From Moorena producens 3L (GTDB taxonomy: Bacteria > Cyanobacteriota > Cyanobacteriia > Cyanobacteriales > Coleofasciculaceae), in the NCBI RefSeq assembly GCF_000211815.1, contig NZ_GL890848.1:8918-32329 (forward strand): 23,412 nucleotides of DNA, in the 5' to 3' direction. The notes beneath the pieces were generated by a model. That model saw nothing but the letters and a program-made list of their open reading frames with translations. It had not been told where the DNA came from and made no database searches. Every line of letters begins with the position of its first letter. The stretch's first letter is position 1. A program made the translations under genes and the position numbers. This document shows, piece by piece, positions 7,699-15,665 of the stretch.

Positions 7699-7850
7699 GA
7701 TCCCCGTTCCACGGCCAGATCCCCGTTCCACGGCCAGATCCCCGTTCCACGGCCAGATCCCCGTTCCACGGCCAGATCCCCGTTCCACGGCCAGATCCCC
7801 GTTCCACGGCCAGATCCCCATTCCACGGCCAGATGCCCATTCCACAGGTG
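7699..7850. repeat. 19-bp minisatellite, eight units
   Basis: The unit GATCCCCGTTCCACGGCCA starts at 7699, 7718, 7737, 7756, 7775 and 7794 without change, at 7813 with G to A (CCCCATT), and at 7832 in a diverged form. The sequence is much more GC-rich than its surroundings. Because 19 is not a multiple of 3 and the unit has no stop on the minus strand, three overlapping frames stay open (reading 'GRGTGIWPWNGDLAVER'); these are artefacts. Confidence 0.95.
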
Positions 7851-7924
7851 CGCTTGACCTTGGCGAATTTAATTCTTAATGGGTCAAGGGCACCTTTAAA
7901 TTCTCCCAAATCAGGTTTATTTTA

Positions 7925-7945
7925 AGCTGACAGCTGACAGCTGAC
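7925..7945. repeat. Heptamer tandem repeat (AGCTGAC)x3
   Basis: Three exact 7-bp units about 90 bp upstream of the large regulator gene. Confidence 0.85.
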
Positions 7946-8036
7946 GCCTGAATGCTTAGGTCAAAAGAGGTATATTTTTTAGTGTTCTGTGTTTATCCAA
8001 AATTTGTAAAGGACTAGGCTTACAGCAGGATTGTTC

Positions 8037-10529
8037 ATGAGACTTTTGCTGGTAGAGGATGACAATGCTCTAGCTCTAACCTTGAGTAAAGTGTTGAGAG
8101 AGCAGAATTATATTGTAAATATTGCTGGAGATGGGGAAGAAGGTTGCGAGTATGCTCAAGCCTTTACCTATGACCTGATTGTGCTGGAAGTGGATTTACC
8201 CAAGCTCGATGGTATCAGCTTGTGTAAGCGACTACGGCAGGCAAGCTATGATAGAGGGATTTTGCTGTTGCTTTCTCAAGCAGCTACTGCTGAGCAAGTC
8301 AAGCTTAATGCTGAAGCTGATGATTATATTGTTAAACCCTTTACAGCCAAGAATCTGTTGACTCGAATTAGGACATTACTGCGTCACCACAGTGTTTCTG
8401 GATTAAGGCTACTGGAATGGGGTGATGTCTGCCTAGACCCGAGTACCTGTGAAGTAACTTATAAAGGTCAACTGCTCCATCTCTCACCAAAGGAATACGG
8501 TCTTCTAGAACTATTCTTGAGCCATCCGCGCCGAGTATTTAGTCAGAGTTTCATTCTCGGACATCTGTGGTCATTTGAAGACCCTCCTTCACCAGAAACA
8601 GTTAGGGCACATGTTAAGGGGTTAAGGCGCAAGCTCAAGAGTGTTGAAGCTGATGATATGATTGAAACTGTCTATGGTATGGGCTATCGCCTCAAGAGCT
8701 TACCGAGGAGCAAGAGAAAGAAACTCAAACCAACCCCAACCAGGTTCAATCAGCCTTGGGAGCGTTCTAAAGGAACCATGTGGCGTCAGTTTGCCACTTT
8801 AGAACAGGCAGTTAATGCTCTCGAAGCCGGACATCTTACTGAGGATCTGCGAAAACAAGCCCAGCAGCAAGTCCACAAGCTCGTTAGAGCTTTAGATAAG
8901 TTTGGCTTAGTGGAAGGATCACGGCTAGCCCAAACTATTGAGTACTGGCTACAGGAAGTCAGTATAACCAAGACAAGGAACTCCGGTAAAGGTAGATATC
9001 TGTCAAGACGCAGGAACTATGACAACCAAATAGAATTGCCTAGTCCTCAATTACAGCAGCTAACCTCCCCAACTAATATTCAAAATCTGGCATCTTTGGT
9101 AGCACTTCTGTCTGAAGAACTCCAGCAACCTCCATCACCATTCTCTGGTGATGTCAGTAGTGAGTTGGAAGATAATCCTAGCATTACTGTATTAAAAGAC
9201 TCTGAACTAACCGAGGATGATAGATCAGAACCCCTGGCACCCGACCAATTCCCAAAAAAGCTTCCCTTGATTTTAGTTATCGATGGAGACGTGCAACTGA
9301 CACAACAGTTGGAAAGAGAAGCAGTCAATTGGGATATGCAAGTAAAAGTTGTCCTAGATCCCAGGGAAGCCAGAGTTGTCATGGATCAAGAAATACCTGA
9401 TGTTGTGCTACTGGACTTGATGTTTCCCAATTATCCAGAGGTCGGAATCGCACTCCTAAAATATTTCCAGAACCAATACCCTCAAATCCCAGTAATCGTT
9501 TCTACACAGCAAAATCGGTTTAGCGATCGCGTTGAGGTTGCTCGTCAGGGAGGAAGGGCGTTTTTATCCAAACCCGTTACCCCAATACAGTTACTAGAAA
9601 CCGTTGAAGATGTCTTAAATCAAGACAGACCTTCCACCGCCAAAGTCCTGGCAGTAGACGATGATCCCCTAGTGCTCGAAAGTATACGACACTTCCTACA
9701 ACCTTTAGGAGTGCAGATTATTACCTTAGAAGAACCCGATCAATTTTGGGAACAGCTCGAAGCGACAGGACCTGATCTACTGATTTTGGATTTAGACATG
9801 CCCCAATTCAATGGGATTGAACTGTGCCAAGTTGTGCGCAATGATCGCATCTGGCATGGATTACCTATCCTATTGCTTTGTGAACACCTAGACTCTGAAA
9901 CAATTCACCGCATTTATCAAGCTGGAGCTGATGACTATATCTTTAAACCGATAACGAAATCCGAGTTAGTCACCCGTGTTTTCCATCGTCTAGAGCGTAC
10001 CAAACTGCTCCGTAGTTTAGGAGAAACTGACCAATTAACTGGTGTGGCTAATCGTCGTCAATCTACCATAGAATTTAACCGATTACTGCGCTTATCCCAA
10101 CGGTACCATCAACCTCTTTGCTATGCCTTATTGGATTTAAACAACTTAAAGCAGGTGAATGAGCAATTTGGTCATGTGATGGGAGATAGAATGCTTAGGC
10201 GGTTGGGACAAATCTTGCGGCAAAAGTTTCGCAGCGAGGATATAGTTGCCCGCTGGGGAGGTAAGGAGTTCTTCATCGGGATGTATGGTCTCAATCGACA
10301 GGCTGGGGTCAGAAGGCTCCAAGAAATTTTGGAGACTGTTAGTGAAGAATTTGATGACTGTGATCTAGTGCAGGTAACATTTAGTGCTGGGGTGGCAGAG
10401 TACCCTGAGGATGGCACAGACATCGAAAGCCTCTATCGAGCCGCTGATGAGGCTATTGAGCGAGCCAAAGCCACTGGTCAAGATTGTGTATTCCCAGCTC
10501 AATCCCTAGCTGGAAAGATCAGTCAGTAG
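8037..10529 (+). CDS. Multidomain response regulator REC-wHTH-HPt-REC-REC-GGDEF
   Basis: Start chosen at ATG 8037 (AGGA at 8027-8030, 6 bases away) over an in-frame TTG at 8031; 830 residues. Order: REC1 1-118 ('LLLVEDD', 'DYIVKPF', but Glu51 in 'IVLEVDLP' where the phospho-acceptor Asp should be); OmpR-type winged helix about 124-220 ending 'VYGMGYRL'; HPt-like helix with His280 in 'VHKLVRALDKFGL'; linker; REC2 about 415-535 (acceptor in 'LLDLMFP', Lys in 'FLSKPV'); REC3 about 540-660 ('AVDDDP', 'LDLDMP', 'YIFKPI'); GGDEF domain about 665-825. The GGDEF active loop reads GGKEF (741-745) with the RSED inhibitory-site motif (732-735) kept, so it may bind c-di-GMP rather than make it. Likely a cytoplasmic phosphorelay hub with DNA binding and a second-messenger sensor. 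Which genes it controls cannot be told; DUF4388 genes lie downstream but more than 1.2 kb away. Confidence 0.9.
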   Translation: MRLLLVEDDNALALTLSKVLREQNYIVNIAGDGEEGCEYAQAFTYDLIVLEVDLPKLDGISLCKRLRQASYDRGILLLLSQAATAEQVKLNAEADDYIVKPFTAKNLLTRIRTLLRHHSVSGLRLLEWGDVCLDPSTCEVTYKGQLLHLSPKEYGLLELFLSHPRRVFSQSFILGHLWSFEDPPSPETVRAHVKGLRRKLKSVEADDMIETVYGMGYRLKSLPRSKRKKLKPTPTRFNQPWERSKGTMWRQFATLEQAVNALEAGHLTEDLRKQAQQQVHKLVRALDKFGLVEGSRLAQTIEYWLQEVSITKTRNSGKGRYLSRRRNYDNQIELPSPQLQQLTSPTNIQNLASLVALLSEELQQPPSPFSGDVSSELEDNPSITVLKDSELTEDDRSEPLAPDQFPKKLPLILVIDGDVQLTQQLEREAVNWDMQVKVVLDPREARVVMDQEIPDVVLLDLMFPNYPEVGIALLKYFQNQYPQIPVIVSTQQNRFSDRVEVARQGGRAFLSKPVTPIQLLETVEDVLNQDRPSTAKVLAVDDDPLVLESIRHFLQPLGVQIITLEEPDQFWEQLEATGPDLLILDLDMPQFNGIELCQVVRNDRIWHGLPILLLCEHLDSETIHRIYQAGADDYIFKPITKSELVTRVFHRLERTKLLRSLGETDQLTGVANRRQSTIEFNRLLRLSQRYHQPLCYALLDLNNLKQVNEQFGHVMGDRMLRRLGQILRQKFRSEDIVARWGGKEFFIGMYGLNRQAGVRRLQEILETVSEEFDDCDLVQVTFSAGVAEYPEDGTDIESLYRAADEAIERAKATGQDCVFPAQSLAGKISQ

Positions 10530-10557
10530 TAATTTTTCAGTAGTAATTTTTCAGTAG
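10524..10557. repeat. 14-bp tandem duplication at the regulator stop
   Basis: CAGTAGTAATTTTT occurs twice (10524-10537, 10538-10551) followed by a partial third CAGTAG. The first copy holds the TAG stop of the regulator. Confidence 0.8.
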
Positions 10558-10794
10558 GTGAGCAAAGCTTTCTGAGCCTTACACCAAGCTGATTTTGATC
10601 CATTAAACCCAATTGCTACTAGGTAGGACGTGAAAAATGGAACCGATACATTCACATTTTATTTACAACTTACTCGACTATTTCACAATTGGCTCTAATA
10701 TAAAGATACTTTAAAGATTATCGGTTCAAAGATATTGATCTTTGATTTGGAGTTAGGCTCAAAAGTATAAAGCTTGAGAGTAGCCATCAAGCAT

Positions 10795-10812
10795 AGGTCA
10801 TTTTTATGACCT
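10795..10812. terminator. AGGTCAT/ATGACCT hairpin
   Basis: A perfect 7-bp stem around TTTT, 265 bp after the regulator gene. No T-run on either side, so a terminator role is doubtful. Confidence 0.3.
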
Positions 10813-11008
10813 CATTAGGGTGTAAAGCTTATTTAGTCGAATCCGACAATAGTTCAGCAAGAGCGAAAGTGCAGACTTTCCGTCGGAATCGACGTTCATT
10901 GATCCAAGTCGCAAACCTTCGTTGCTTTGTTTCTAATCCGAATATTGGGTGGGAAGTCAGGCAATAGTAGTTTGGCGGTTTGATCCCGCGATTTTTCAAA
11001 CCGTGGAA

Positions 11009-11050
11009 CCCCACGCTTTTTTAAAGCGTTAGGGAATGCGCACCAAGAGA
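11009..11050. repeat. Hairpin repeat with CACCAAGAGA tail, copy 3
   Basis: The stem here is ACGCTTT/AAAGCGT, against GCGCTTT/AAAGCGC in copy 1: both arms changed together and pairing is kept. The tail TTAGGGAATGCG-CACCAAGAGA is conserved. Confidence 0.75.
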
Positions 11051-11789
11051 TTGATTTTTGTGGGCTTTCATCTGAAGGGGGAATCTAATCTCAAAAAAAT
11101 AGGTTGCAGCCCATAGAGTTTGTAGGGCTTACCCTGAATGGATTCTCGTACAGATATGATGCCCTTATGGGAAGCCGCTTTCGCGCCCATAGGCGTTGTT
11201 GTTCTTCTTTGAGGTGGCTTTTGGCTAGAGTAGCCCTTGCCATTAAGTATAGCCATTCAATGAAGGGTAACGTAGGTTGTGGATGCACAGCCTATTGGCG
11301 AACGCGTCAGTTGAAAGATTTTGATCCAACCCTAGTAAGCAATTACTGATCAGAGTCTAACTAAAAAATCAAGCCTTACCAATAGGGTATAGAACAGGGT
11401 ATACAACCGTTTATAGCCTATGAATGTGCTTTTCCCCTCGCGTGTTAAATATAAAATTTGTTGGAAAATTTATCTGCCCATAGCAATAATTTTGGTATTC
11501 CAGATCTTAAGGTAGAAGCGTTTTAGGAAAACTTTTTACCAATCTTAACATCGCTACCACCTAATCAATTGAGGGGTCTGACCTTTCGGAAACTGTTACC
11601 AATTATTGTTTCTCTCAAGAGGATTAATAAATTGATATGGGATTTAATTTCAAATTAACAAGCCACTCAGGTCATAAAACGTTGACTTTGACTTTTAAAA
11701 ATGATTTCCAGGTGTTTTTTTAACAAATCTTAATATATTATAAATTAGTAATTTCCGCTAACCCTTTAGTATGAAGCCAATTAACAATT

Positions 11790-12548
11790 ATGTCTGTTAC
11801 AGGCCATTTAACCGATATTTCCCTACCAGAAGTGTTTCAGTTTATCGCCCAGGGACAAAAAACTGGTTTGCTAAGGTTGCTTCCCTTGCCAATAAACCAA
11901 GCAACCCCTAGGAGGATTCATTATATTTGGGTATATCAGGGTCACCTGGTGGCAGCTGCAGATCGGTTAGACAATCAAGGTTTGGTATCGCTGATTGTTG
12001 AACACTGCGGGGTTAGCGAACGGGTAATTGCTAAGTTAGCTCAGCTGTGTGCCATAGATAAACCTCTGGGTTTATGCCTCAGAACTCAGGGTGCTTTACA
12101 AGGTGAACAATTAAAACAGCTATTTCGAATGCAAATTCTACAGCATGTGTGTGCTTTGTTTCAGCTCAGAGATGGTCAGTTTAACTTTGAACAGAATGTA
12201 CCCATACCAACACGAGAAATGACGGGTTTGAGTATACCAACAAAAATAGCTATGTTGAAAGGATTGCGATCGCTCCGCAACTGGCAAGCTCTGGCAGATA
12301 AATTACCTGACCCCAATGGCGGTTTGGTCAGTATCAACGGTGGTCAACCTAAATACAGTTTGGATTCTATAGAGTGGCAAGTTTGGGAGTACACAAATGG
12401 CAATGTTTCTCTCAAGAGAATTGCAAGGCAACTGAGATTACCAGTAGAAAAAGTGCAACAAGTTGCTTTTAGACTAATCACAACAGGTTTAGTAGAAGAA
12501 GTTCCCTTATTGGTTAGCAACTTATGTGACCTATCTACATTGACCTGA
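11790..12548 (+). CDS. DUF4388 (PATAN-type) protein, copy 2
   Basis: A 252-residue protein that starts 'MSVTGHLTDISLPEVFQFIA' and keeps 'QGQKTGLLRL', 'WVYQGHLVAAADRLDNQGL', 'LGLCLRTQG', 'FNFEQNVPIP' and 'MTGLSIPT'. The C-terminal 60 residues ('EWQVWEYTNGNVSLKRIARQ', 'VEKVQQVAFRLITTGLVEEV') match the tail of the other two copies and look like a winged-helix or helical interaction module. No receiver domain, signal peptide or membrane segment. It is closer to copy 3 (13274) than to copy 1. A HIP1 octamer lies in the gene near 12268. PATAN-type proteins act as adaptors downstream of phototaxis and heterocyst-pattern regulators; the role of these stand-alone versions is not known to me. Confidence 0.85.
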   Translation: MSVTGHLTDISLPEVFQFIAQGQKTGLLRLLPLPINQATPRRIHYIWVYQGHLVAAADRLDNQGLVSLIVEHCGVSERVIAKLAQLCAIDKPLGLCLRTQGALQGEQLKQLFRMQILQHVCALFQLRDGQFNFEQNVPIPTREMTGLSIPTKIAMLKGLRSLRNWQALADKLPDPNGGLVSINGGQPKYSLDSIEWQVWEYTNGNVSLKRIARQLRLPVEKVQQVAFRLITTGLVEEVPLLVSNLCDLSTLT

Positions 12549-12567
12549 CGGTCAAGTGTGGTTTTTT
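12540..12567 (+). terminator. Terminator-like hairpin at the end of DUF4388 copy 2
   Basis: TTGACC (12540-12545) and GGTCAA (12550-12555) form a 6-bp stem with loop TGAC that contains most of the stop codon; a TTTTTT run follows 6 bases later (12562-12567). The gap before the T-run weakens the call. Confidence 0.4.
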
Positions 12568-13026
12568 GAGCCCTTTTTAAACGGGATAAAAACTTCCTTA
12601 AAGTACTACTTAAAGGTAATATTAATTGTGGAGGTAAGCACAACTGTATTCCCTCAGAGCGCTTTTTAGAGTTGGAAACATATCCAGAATTGCTAGCGCT
12701 TTGGTTGATTGCTCAGTTGATATCACCGTTAATCCAAAGCTGGAAATCGTAATCAAACTAGTCTTGAATACTACAATCATTTCTTTGGCACTCATCTCGA
12801 TAAGAAAAGAGTTGAGACTTAGAGGCAGGGTTTTACTCAAACACTACGTATCCAGCTTCTTCAGCTACGTTTCCAACTATTGAAAAGAACTTTCACCCAT
12901 CAGCATCAAGGGACGATGTTATTTAATTCCAACTTAGCACTTTGTGGTTCTGGTCAACGGCATAGCATTATAGCACAACATCTTTGCTCCGATCAAAAAA
13001 ACCAAACCTCTGTCTGGGATTGATGA
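12549..13026. other. Intergenic region between DUF4388 copies 2 and 3, left part
   Basis: No supported gene. A stretch at about 12573-12754 on the + strand is open without a start codon and reads 'ERFLELETYPELLALWLIAQ' in its second half; it could be the remnant of a coding sequence but I recognise no family. Short opposing frames at 12622-12883 are not convincing. Near 12994-13016 the minus strand reads CCAGAC-AGAG-GTTTGG then T7, a terminator-like hairpin. Confidence 0.5.
12994..13016 (-). terminator. Minus-strand terminator-like hairpin beside the structured RNA
   Basis: On the minus strand CCAGAC pairs with GTTTGG (one G-T wobble, loop AGAG) and a run of seven T follows. It could end a minus-strand transcript covering 13027-13210, an alternative to the + strand omegaRNA reading. 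Confidence 0.4.
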
Positions 13027-13175
13027 GGGGCTGAGTGCTCAAAGGTTGCGTCCGCACCTTGAAAGCCCGGTCCGCTGGCTAACCTACTCCTTCTGCTTGT
13101 CCTAAGGACTCTCGGCTTTAGTAAACAGAAGGCAACTCCCAGGGTGACACGTGGGGCTGATCGCGGTTCAGCTAA
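13027..13175 (+). ncRNA. Orphan omegaRNA / HEARO-like structured RNA (IscB/IsrB type)
   Basis: A GC-rich, strongly structured segment in AT-rich DNA. Seen: GGGCT (13028-13032) pairs with AGCCC (13064-13068) and encloses a hairpin AAGG-TTGCG-TC-CGCA-CCTT (13042-13060); CCTTCTG (13089-13095) pairs with CAGAAGG (13126-13132) and encloses GTCC-TAA-GGAC (13099-13109); CCCA/TGGG and GCTGA/TCAGC (13156-13160, 13168-13172) follow. From memory, the first stem with GGTTGCGTCCG and TTGAAAGCCC closely resembles the 5' end of the OgeuIscB omegaRNA (GGTTGCGACCG, TTGAAAGAGC). ATGA stands directly at its 5' edge (13023-13026), as reported for HEARO elements. No IscB, IsrB or TnpA gene is present. Right boundary approximate; identity inferred and not verified by covariance search. 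Confidence 0.6.
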
Positions 13176-13273
13176 AACTTGGATTGTGCCGCACAAACCA
13201 TCTAACACTATATAATTTATTGTCACTCATAGTTGACACTCTCAAGGTGCTCTCTTGGTTTTAATTACCCGAC

Positions 13274-14119
13274 ATGTCCCTTAATGGTTACCTAAGCGAC
13301 TTATACTTGCCAGAACTTTTTCAGTTTCTAGAGAAAGGAAAGAAAACTGGTTGGCTCAGAATTACTGCCTTACCCAGAGTTTCTGGATACCGGCGACCAG
13401 TTCATCACTTTTGGGTTTACCAGGGTCGGATTGTGGCAGCAGCTAATCGATTGGACCATCAGGGTTTAATTGTCCTGATTGCTCAACATCAGTGGGTTAA
13501 ACACAGTATAGTCACTACACTAGCTCAGTCATGTACTCCCAATCAGCCACTTGGTTTATATCTCCAAAGTCAAGGTATTGTACAAACTGCACAACTAAAA
13601 TGGTTGTTTCAGATTCAAATACAACGGCAAGTGTGTCCTTTGTTTGAACTGAAAGATGGTCGATTTAAATTCGAGCAGAACGTGCCGATCCCAATCCTGG
13701 AAATGACCGGTTTAAGTATACCGGCAACAGAAGCGACATTGATCGGGTTAAGGGAACTGCACCACTGGGAGGCTTTGGCTGAGCAATTGCCTGACCCTGA
13801 TTGGGGTTTAGTCAGTACCATCTGCGATCCACCCCAATCCCATTATCGACTCAACGTTTTAGAATGCAAAGTGTGGAATTATACAACAGGCAAAGTTTCT
13901 CTGAAAGCGATCGCAAAGCAGCTGAAACTACCAGTAGCACAAGTAAGGCAGATTGCGTTTAGGTTAATCACAGTGGGTCTTGCACAAGCAAGACCTTTGT
14001 TGAAGGATACTTCTCATCAAAACTTAGACAAATCTAGACAAAAGCAAATTGCTCTCGACAAACAAAAATATCCATTCGTTAGCTTCCGCCGCAATTCATC
14101 CCAGGTCCGAAAGCAGTAG
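13274..14119 (+). CDS. DUF4388 (PATAN-type) protein, copy 3
   Basis: A 281-residue protein beginning 'MSLNGYLSDLYLPELFQFLE' with 'WVYQGRIVAAANRLDHQGL', 'LGLYLQSQGIVQ', 'FKFEQNVPIP' and 'MTGLSIPA'. It shares these blocks and the C-terminal module ('LECKVWNYTTGKVSLKAIAK', 'VAQVRQIAFRLITVGLAQA') with copy 2, and adds a basic, Gln-rich tail of about 35 residues (from 'KDTSHQNLDKSRQKQ'). The ATG start lacks a strong ribosome binding site. It lies about 100 bp downstream of the structured RNA, so its transcription or leader may be affected by that element. Copies 2 and 3 look like a local duplication. Molecular partner unknown. Confidence 0.85.
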   Translation: MSLNGYLSDLYLPELFQFLEKGKKTGWLRITALPRVSGYRRPVHHFWVYQGRIVAAANRLDHQGLIVLIAQHQWVKHSIVTTLAQSCTPNQPLGLYLQSQGIVQTAQLKWLFQIQIQRQVCPLFELKDGRFKFEQNVPIPILEMTGLSIPATEATLIGLRELHHWEALAEQLPDPDWGLVSTICDPPQSHYRLNVLECKVWNYTTGKVSLKAIAKQLKLPVAQVRQIAFRLITVGLAQARPLLKDTSHQNLDKSRQKQIALDKQKYPFVSFRRNSSQVRKQ

Positions 14120-14320
14120 CGTCGGCGTCGGATGAGCGGACAGGGCTGCGGCTATCGCATCTTATTTTTGTACATGCTGGCGAGGTGAGGATTTCAGCAA
14201 TCGAGTCCGGTTTTTAATCAATTGATGAAATCCTTACTGGATAAGGGTTTTGGAATTTAGATGGGGTTTGCCTCTGAAAGCGTCATAAACTGACGTTTTG
14301 TGTAAGTTTGATCGAACAGT

Positions 14321-14965
14321 TCAAAGATAAATATCTTCTCCTTGCTCTGTGAAGCGAACATCTTTAATATTCAACTGAGAGTTAGCAGTAAGAGTTTTAC
14401 GCAAACTACCGAAAAGGGCAAATTGCTCACAAGTGGAGAGGGAGACAAACTGCCGCTGGGAATCTGGTGATAGGCGCAAATCGACGGTAGCCACACCAGT
14501 ATTGGCATTGACCTTCACGCGGTATCCCGATACATTAAAGTCACTGGAGTTACCAGTCTCTAAAACTTTTCCTATAACTGTATTTACTGGATTTCCTACT
14601 GGTACAGCTACCTGTTCAGATACCAGAGACTGACACTGACTGTCAGCCCGATAGACATTAAGAATTACTCCGTTAGCTCGATTGCTATTATTATTACCTT
14701 GGCTGACTGTAGCCTTAAGCGCGACCTTACCAACCTTGGTTCCTGGTTGAGTTTCTTCCGTAGGTACAGTAATCTTAGGTAGAGTAGTATTAGAGGGTGC
14801 TACACCAGTGGTAGAGCTAGCCTCGGTGGCTGGTTCAGCAGATAGATTCGCTACAGGAGTTTTCTGGGAACCAGGATTGTTATCACTCACCAAACCATAG
14901 CTACTGAAACCAACGACAATTGCTCCAATCGCAACAGGAGCTAGATAGTGTTGAAAACTTTTCAT
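14321..14965 (-). CDS. GerMN-domain (spore germination-like) secreted/anchored protein
   Basis: A 214-residue protein. Residues 8-27 form a hydrophobic segment ('LAPVAIGAIVVGFSSYGLV') that acts as signal anchor; residues 30-80 are a Ser/Thr/Pro-rich linker; residues about 85-214 form a GerMN domain with 'NVYRADSQCQSLV', 'NTVIGKVLETG', 'GVATVDLRLSPDSQRQF' and 'STCEQFALFGSLRKTL'. In cyanobacteria, which do not sporulate, such proteins are predicted periplasmic or cell-wall proteins of unknown function. The gene stands alone, convergent with DUF4388 copy 3 (202 bp gap). The ribosome binding site is weak. Domain assignment is by motif; function uncertain. Confidence 0.75.
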   Translation of the reverse strand: MKSFQHYLAPVAIGAIVVGFSSYGLVSDNNPGSQKTPVANLSAEPATEASSTTGVAPSNTTLPKITVPTEETQPGTKVGKVALKATVSQGNNNSNRANGVILNVYRADSQCQSLVSEQVAVPVGNPVNTVIGKVLETGNSSDFNVSGYRVKVNANTGVATVDLRLSPDSQRQFVSLSTCEQFALFGSLRKTLTANSQLNIKDVRFTEQGEDIYL

Positions 14966-15164
14966 TTGGCTTCGCTCAAAACAATGCTTCTAGCTGTTGT
15001 CTAAAGCAACAGTTACATCAATCAATATTCAAGGTAGAGCGTGGTTGATCAGGATAAAACAGTTAAAAAATAGAAACTAGAAAATAAAAATTGAAATCAT
15101 TTTCACGCTTATATCCCAATTCTGGGGCATTAGGGCTATACATCAATTTAATCTGGCCATCTCC

Positions 15165-15200
15165 CGACACTGCCAACACTCTCGACACTCGTGACACTCC
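15165..15200. repeat. Four imperfect 9-bp tandem repeats
   Basis: CGACACTGC, CAACACTCT, CGACACTCG and TGACACTCC stand in direct succession. Confidence 0.65.
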
Positions 15201-15589
15201 CGAGCTCCCCATCTGTATCTATAGTCCTACTTTGAAGAATTGGTATTAACTATGGGGGAGGTTAGTAAACAGCTAGAGAAAATGTCGCAGAGTCTACCAA
15301 AAACTCTGATTATTTGTTAAACTTAAATTACGGTAACACCGACAGGGATTATTATGTAACTTAAATTAAAGCCGAAAACCAAGGGTTTAGTAGTTGCGCT
15401 CTCTATCCCGGTGTTAGACTTTTTTGACATTTTTATGGCGCTCGCGGGATATTCCGTCAGAGAAGCGCGGAGATACCCCCTGGATGCTATTGCATCTGGC
15501 ATTGGCGAGCCATAATTTGCCTTTGGTAGGTTTTGGTAGCTAAAAAGTATCGGTTAAACCCAGCTATCCTGTTGTAATAGCCTTGCTAT

Positions 15590-15630
15590 CGTGACATACT
15601 CCTACACTGAGTCTTAGAGTTCAGTGTAGG
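15590..15630 (-). mobile_element. Solo IS200/IS605-type right end
   Basis: On the minus strand the order GAAGCC-TACACTGA ... TCAGTGTAGG-AGTATGTCAC matches that of the tnpB right end at 22496-22523 (GAATCC ... GGAGTGTCAA): conserved flanks around a hairpin whose stem sequence differs (here CCTACACTGA with TCAGTGTAGG, 10 bp). No tnpB remains beside it. Confidence 0.55.
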
Positions 15631-15665
15631 CTTCTTGCCAACTCCACCCAACGGTTAGGATACAA

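Larger units (their letters stand above)
6780..8036. other. Long intergenic region with hairpins and repeats
   Basis: About 1.25 kb without a supported gene. It holds a terminator-like hairpin (6863-6899), a second hairpin (6939-6960), two to three copies of the CACCAAGAGA-tailed repeat (7072-7318), GGCCACGCT-type repeats (7498-7585), a 19-bp minisatellite (7699-7850) and an AGCTGAC tract (7925-7945). Overlapping open frames through the minisatellite exist only because the unit lacks stops. Confidence 0.6.
10530..11789. other. Long intergenic region before DUF4388 copy 2
   Basis: About 1.26 kb. It holds a 7-bp hairpin (10795-10812), a CACCAAGAGA-type repeat (11009-11050) and GC-richer segments at 10830-10980 and 11080-11340 with short open frames on both strands that resemble no family I know; they could be decayed mobile DNA. 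The last 400 bases are AT-rich and probably contain the promoter of the next gene, but no convincing -35/-10 pair was found. Confidence 0.55.

Noticed and set aside
7524..7909. Three overlapping minus-strand frames and one plus-strand frame of 79-100 codons with Gly/Trp/Arg-rich or Pro/Arg-rich repeats
   Set aside because: They exist only because the 19-bp minisatellite lacks stop codons; no ribosome binding site, no family, and all three minus frames give the same repeated peptide.
10829..11349. Short open frames of 60-80 codons on both strands between the regulator and DUF4388 copy 2
   Set aside because: No recognisable family, no ribosome binding sites, overlapping on both strands and partly made of dispersed repeats.
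12622..12883. Opposing 60-72 codon frames between DUF4388 copies 2 and 3
   Set aside because: Mutually overlapping, non-ATG or unsupported starts and no known domain.
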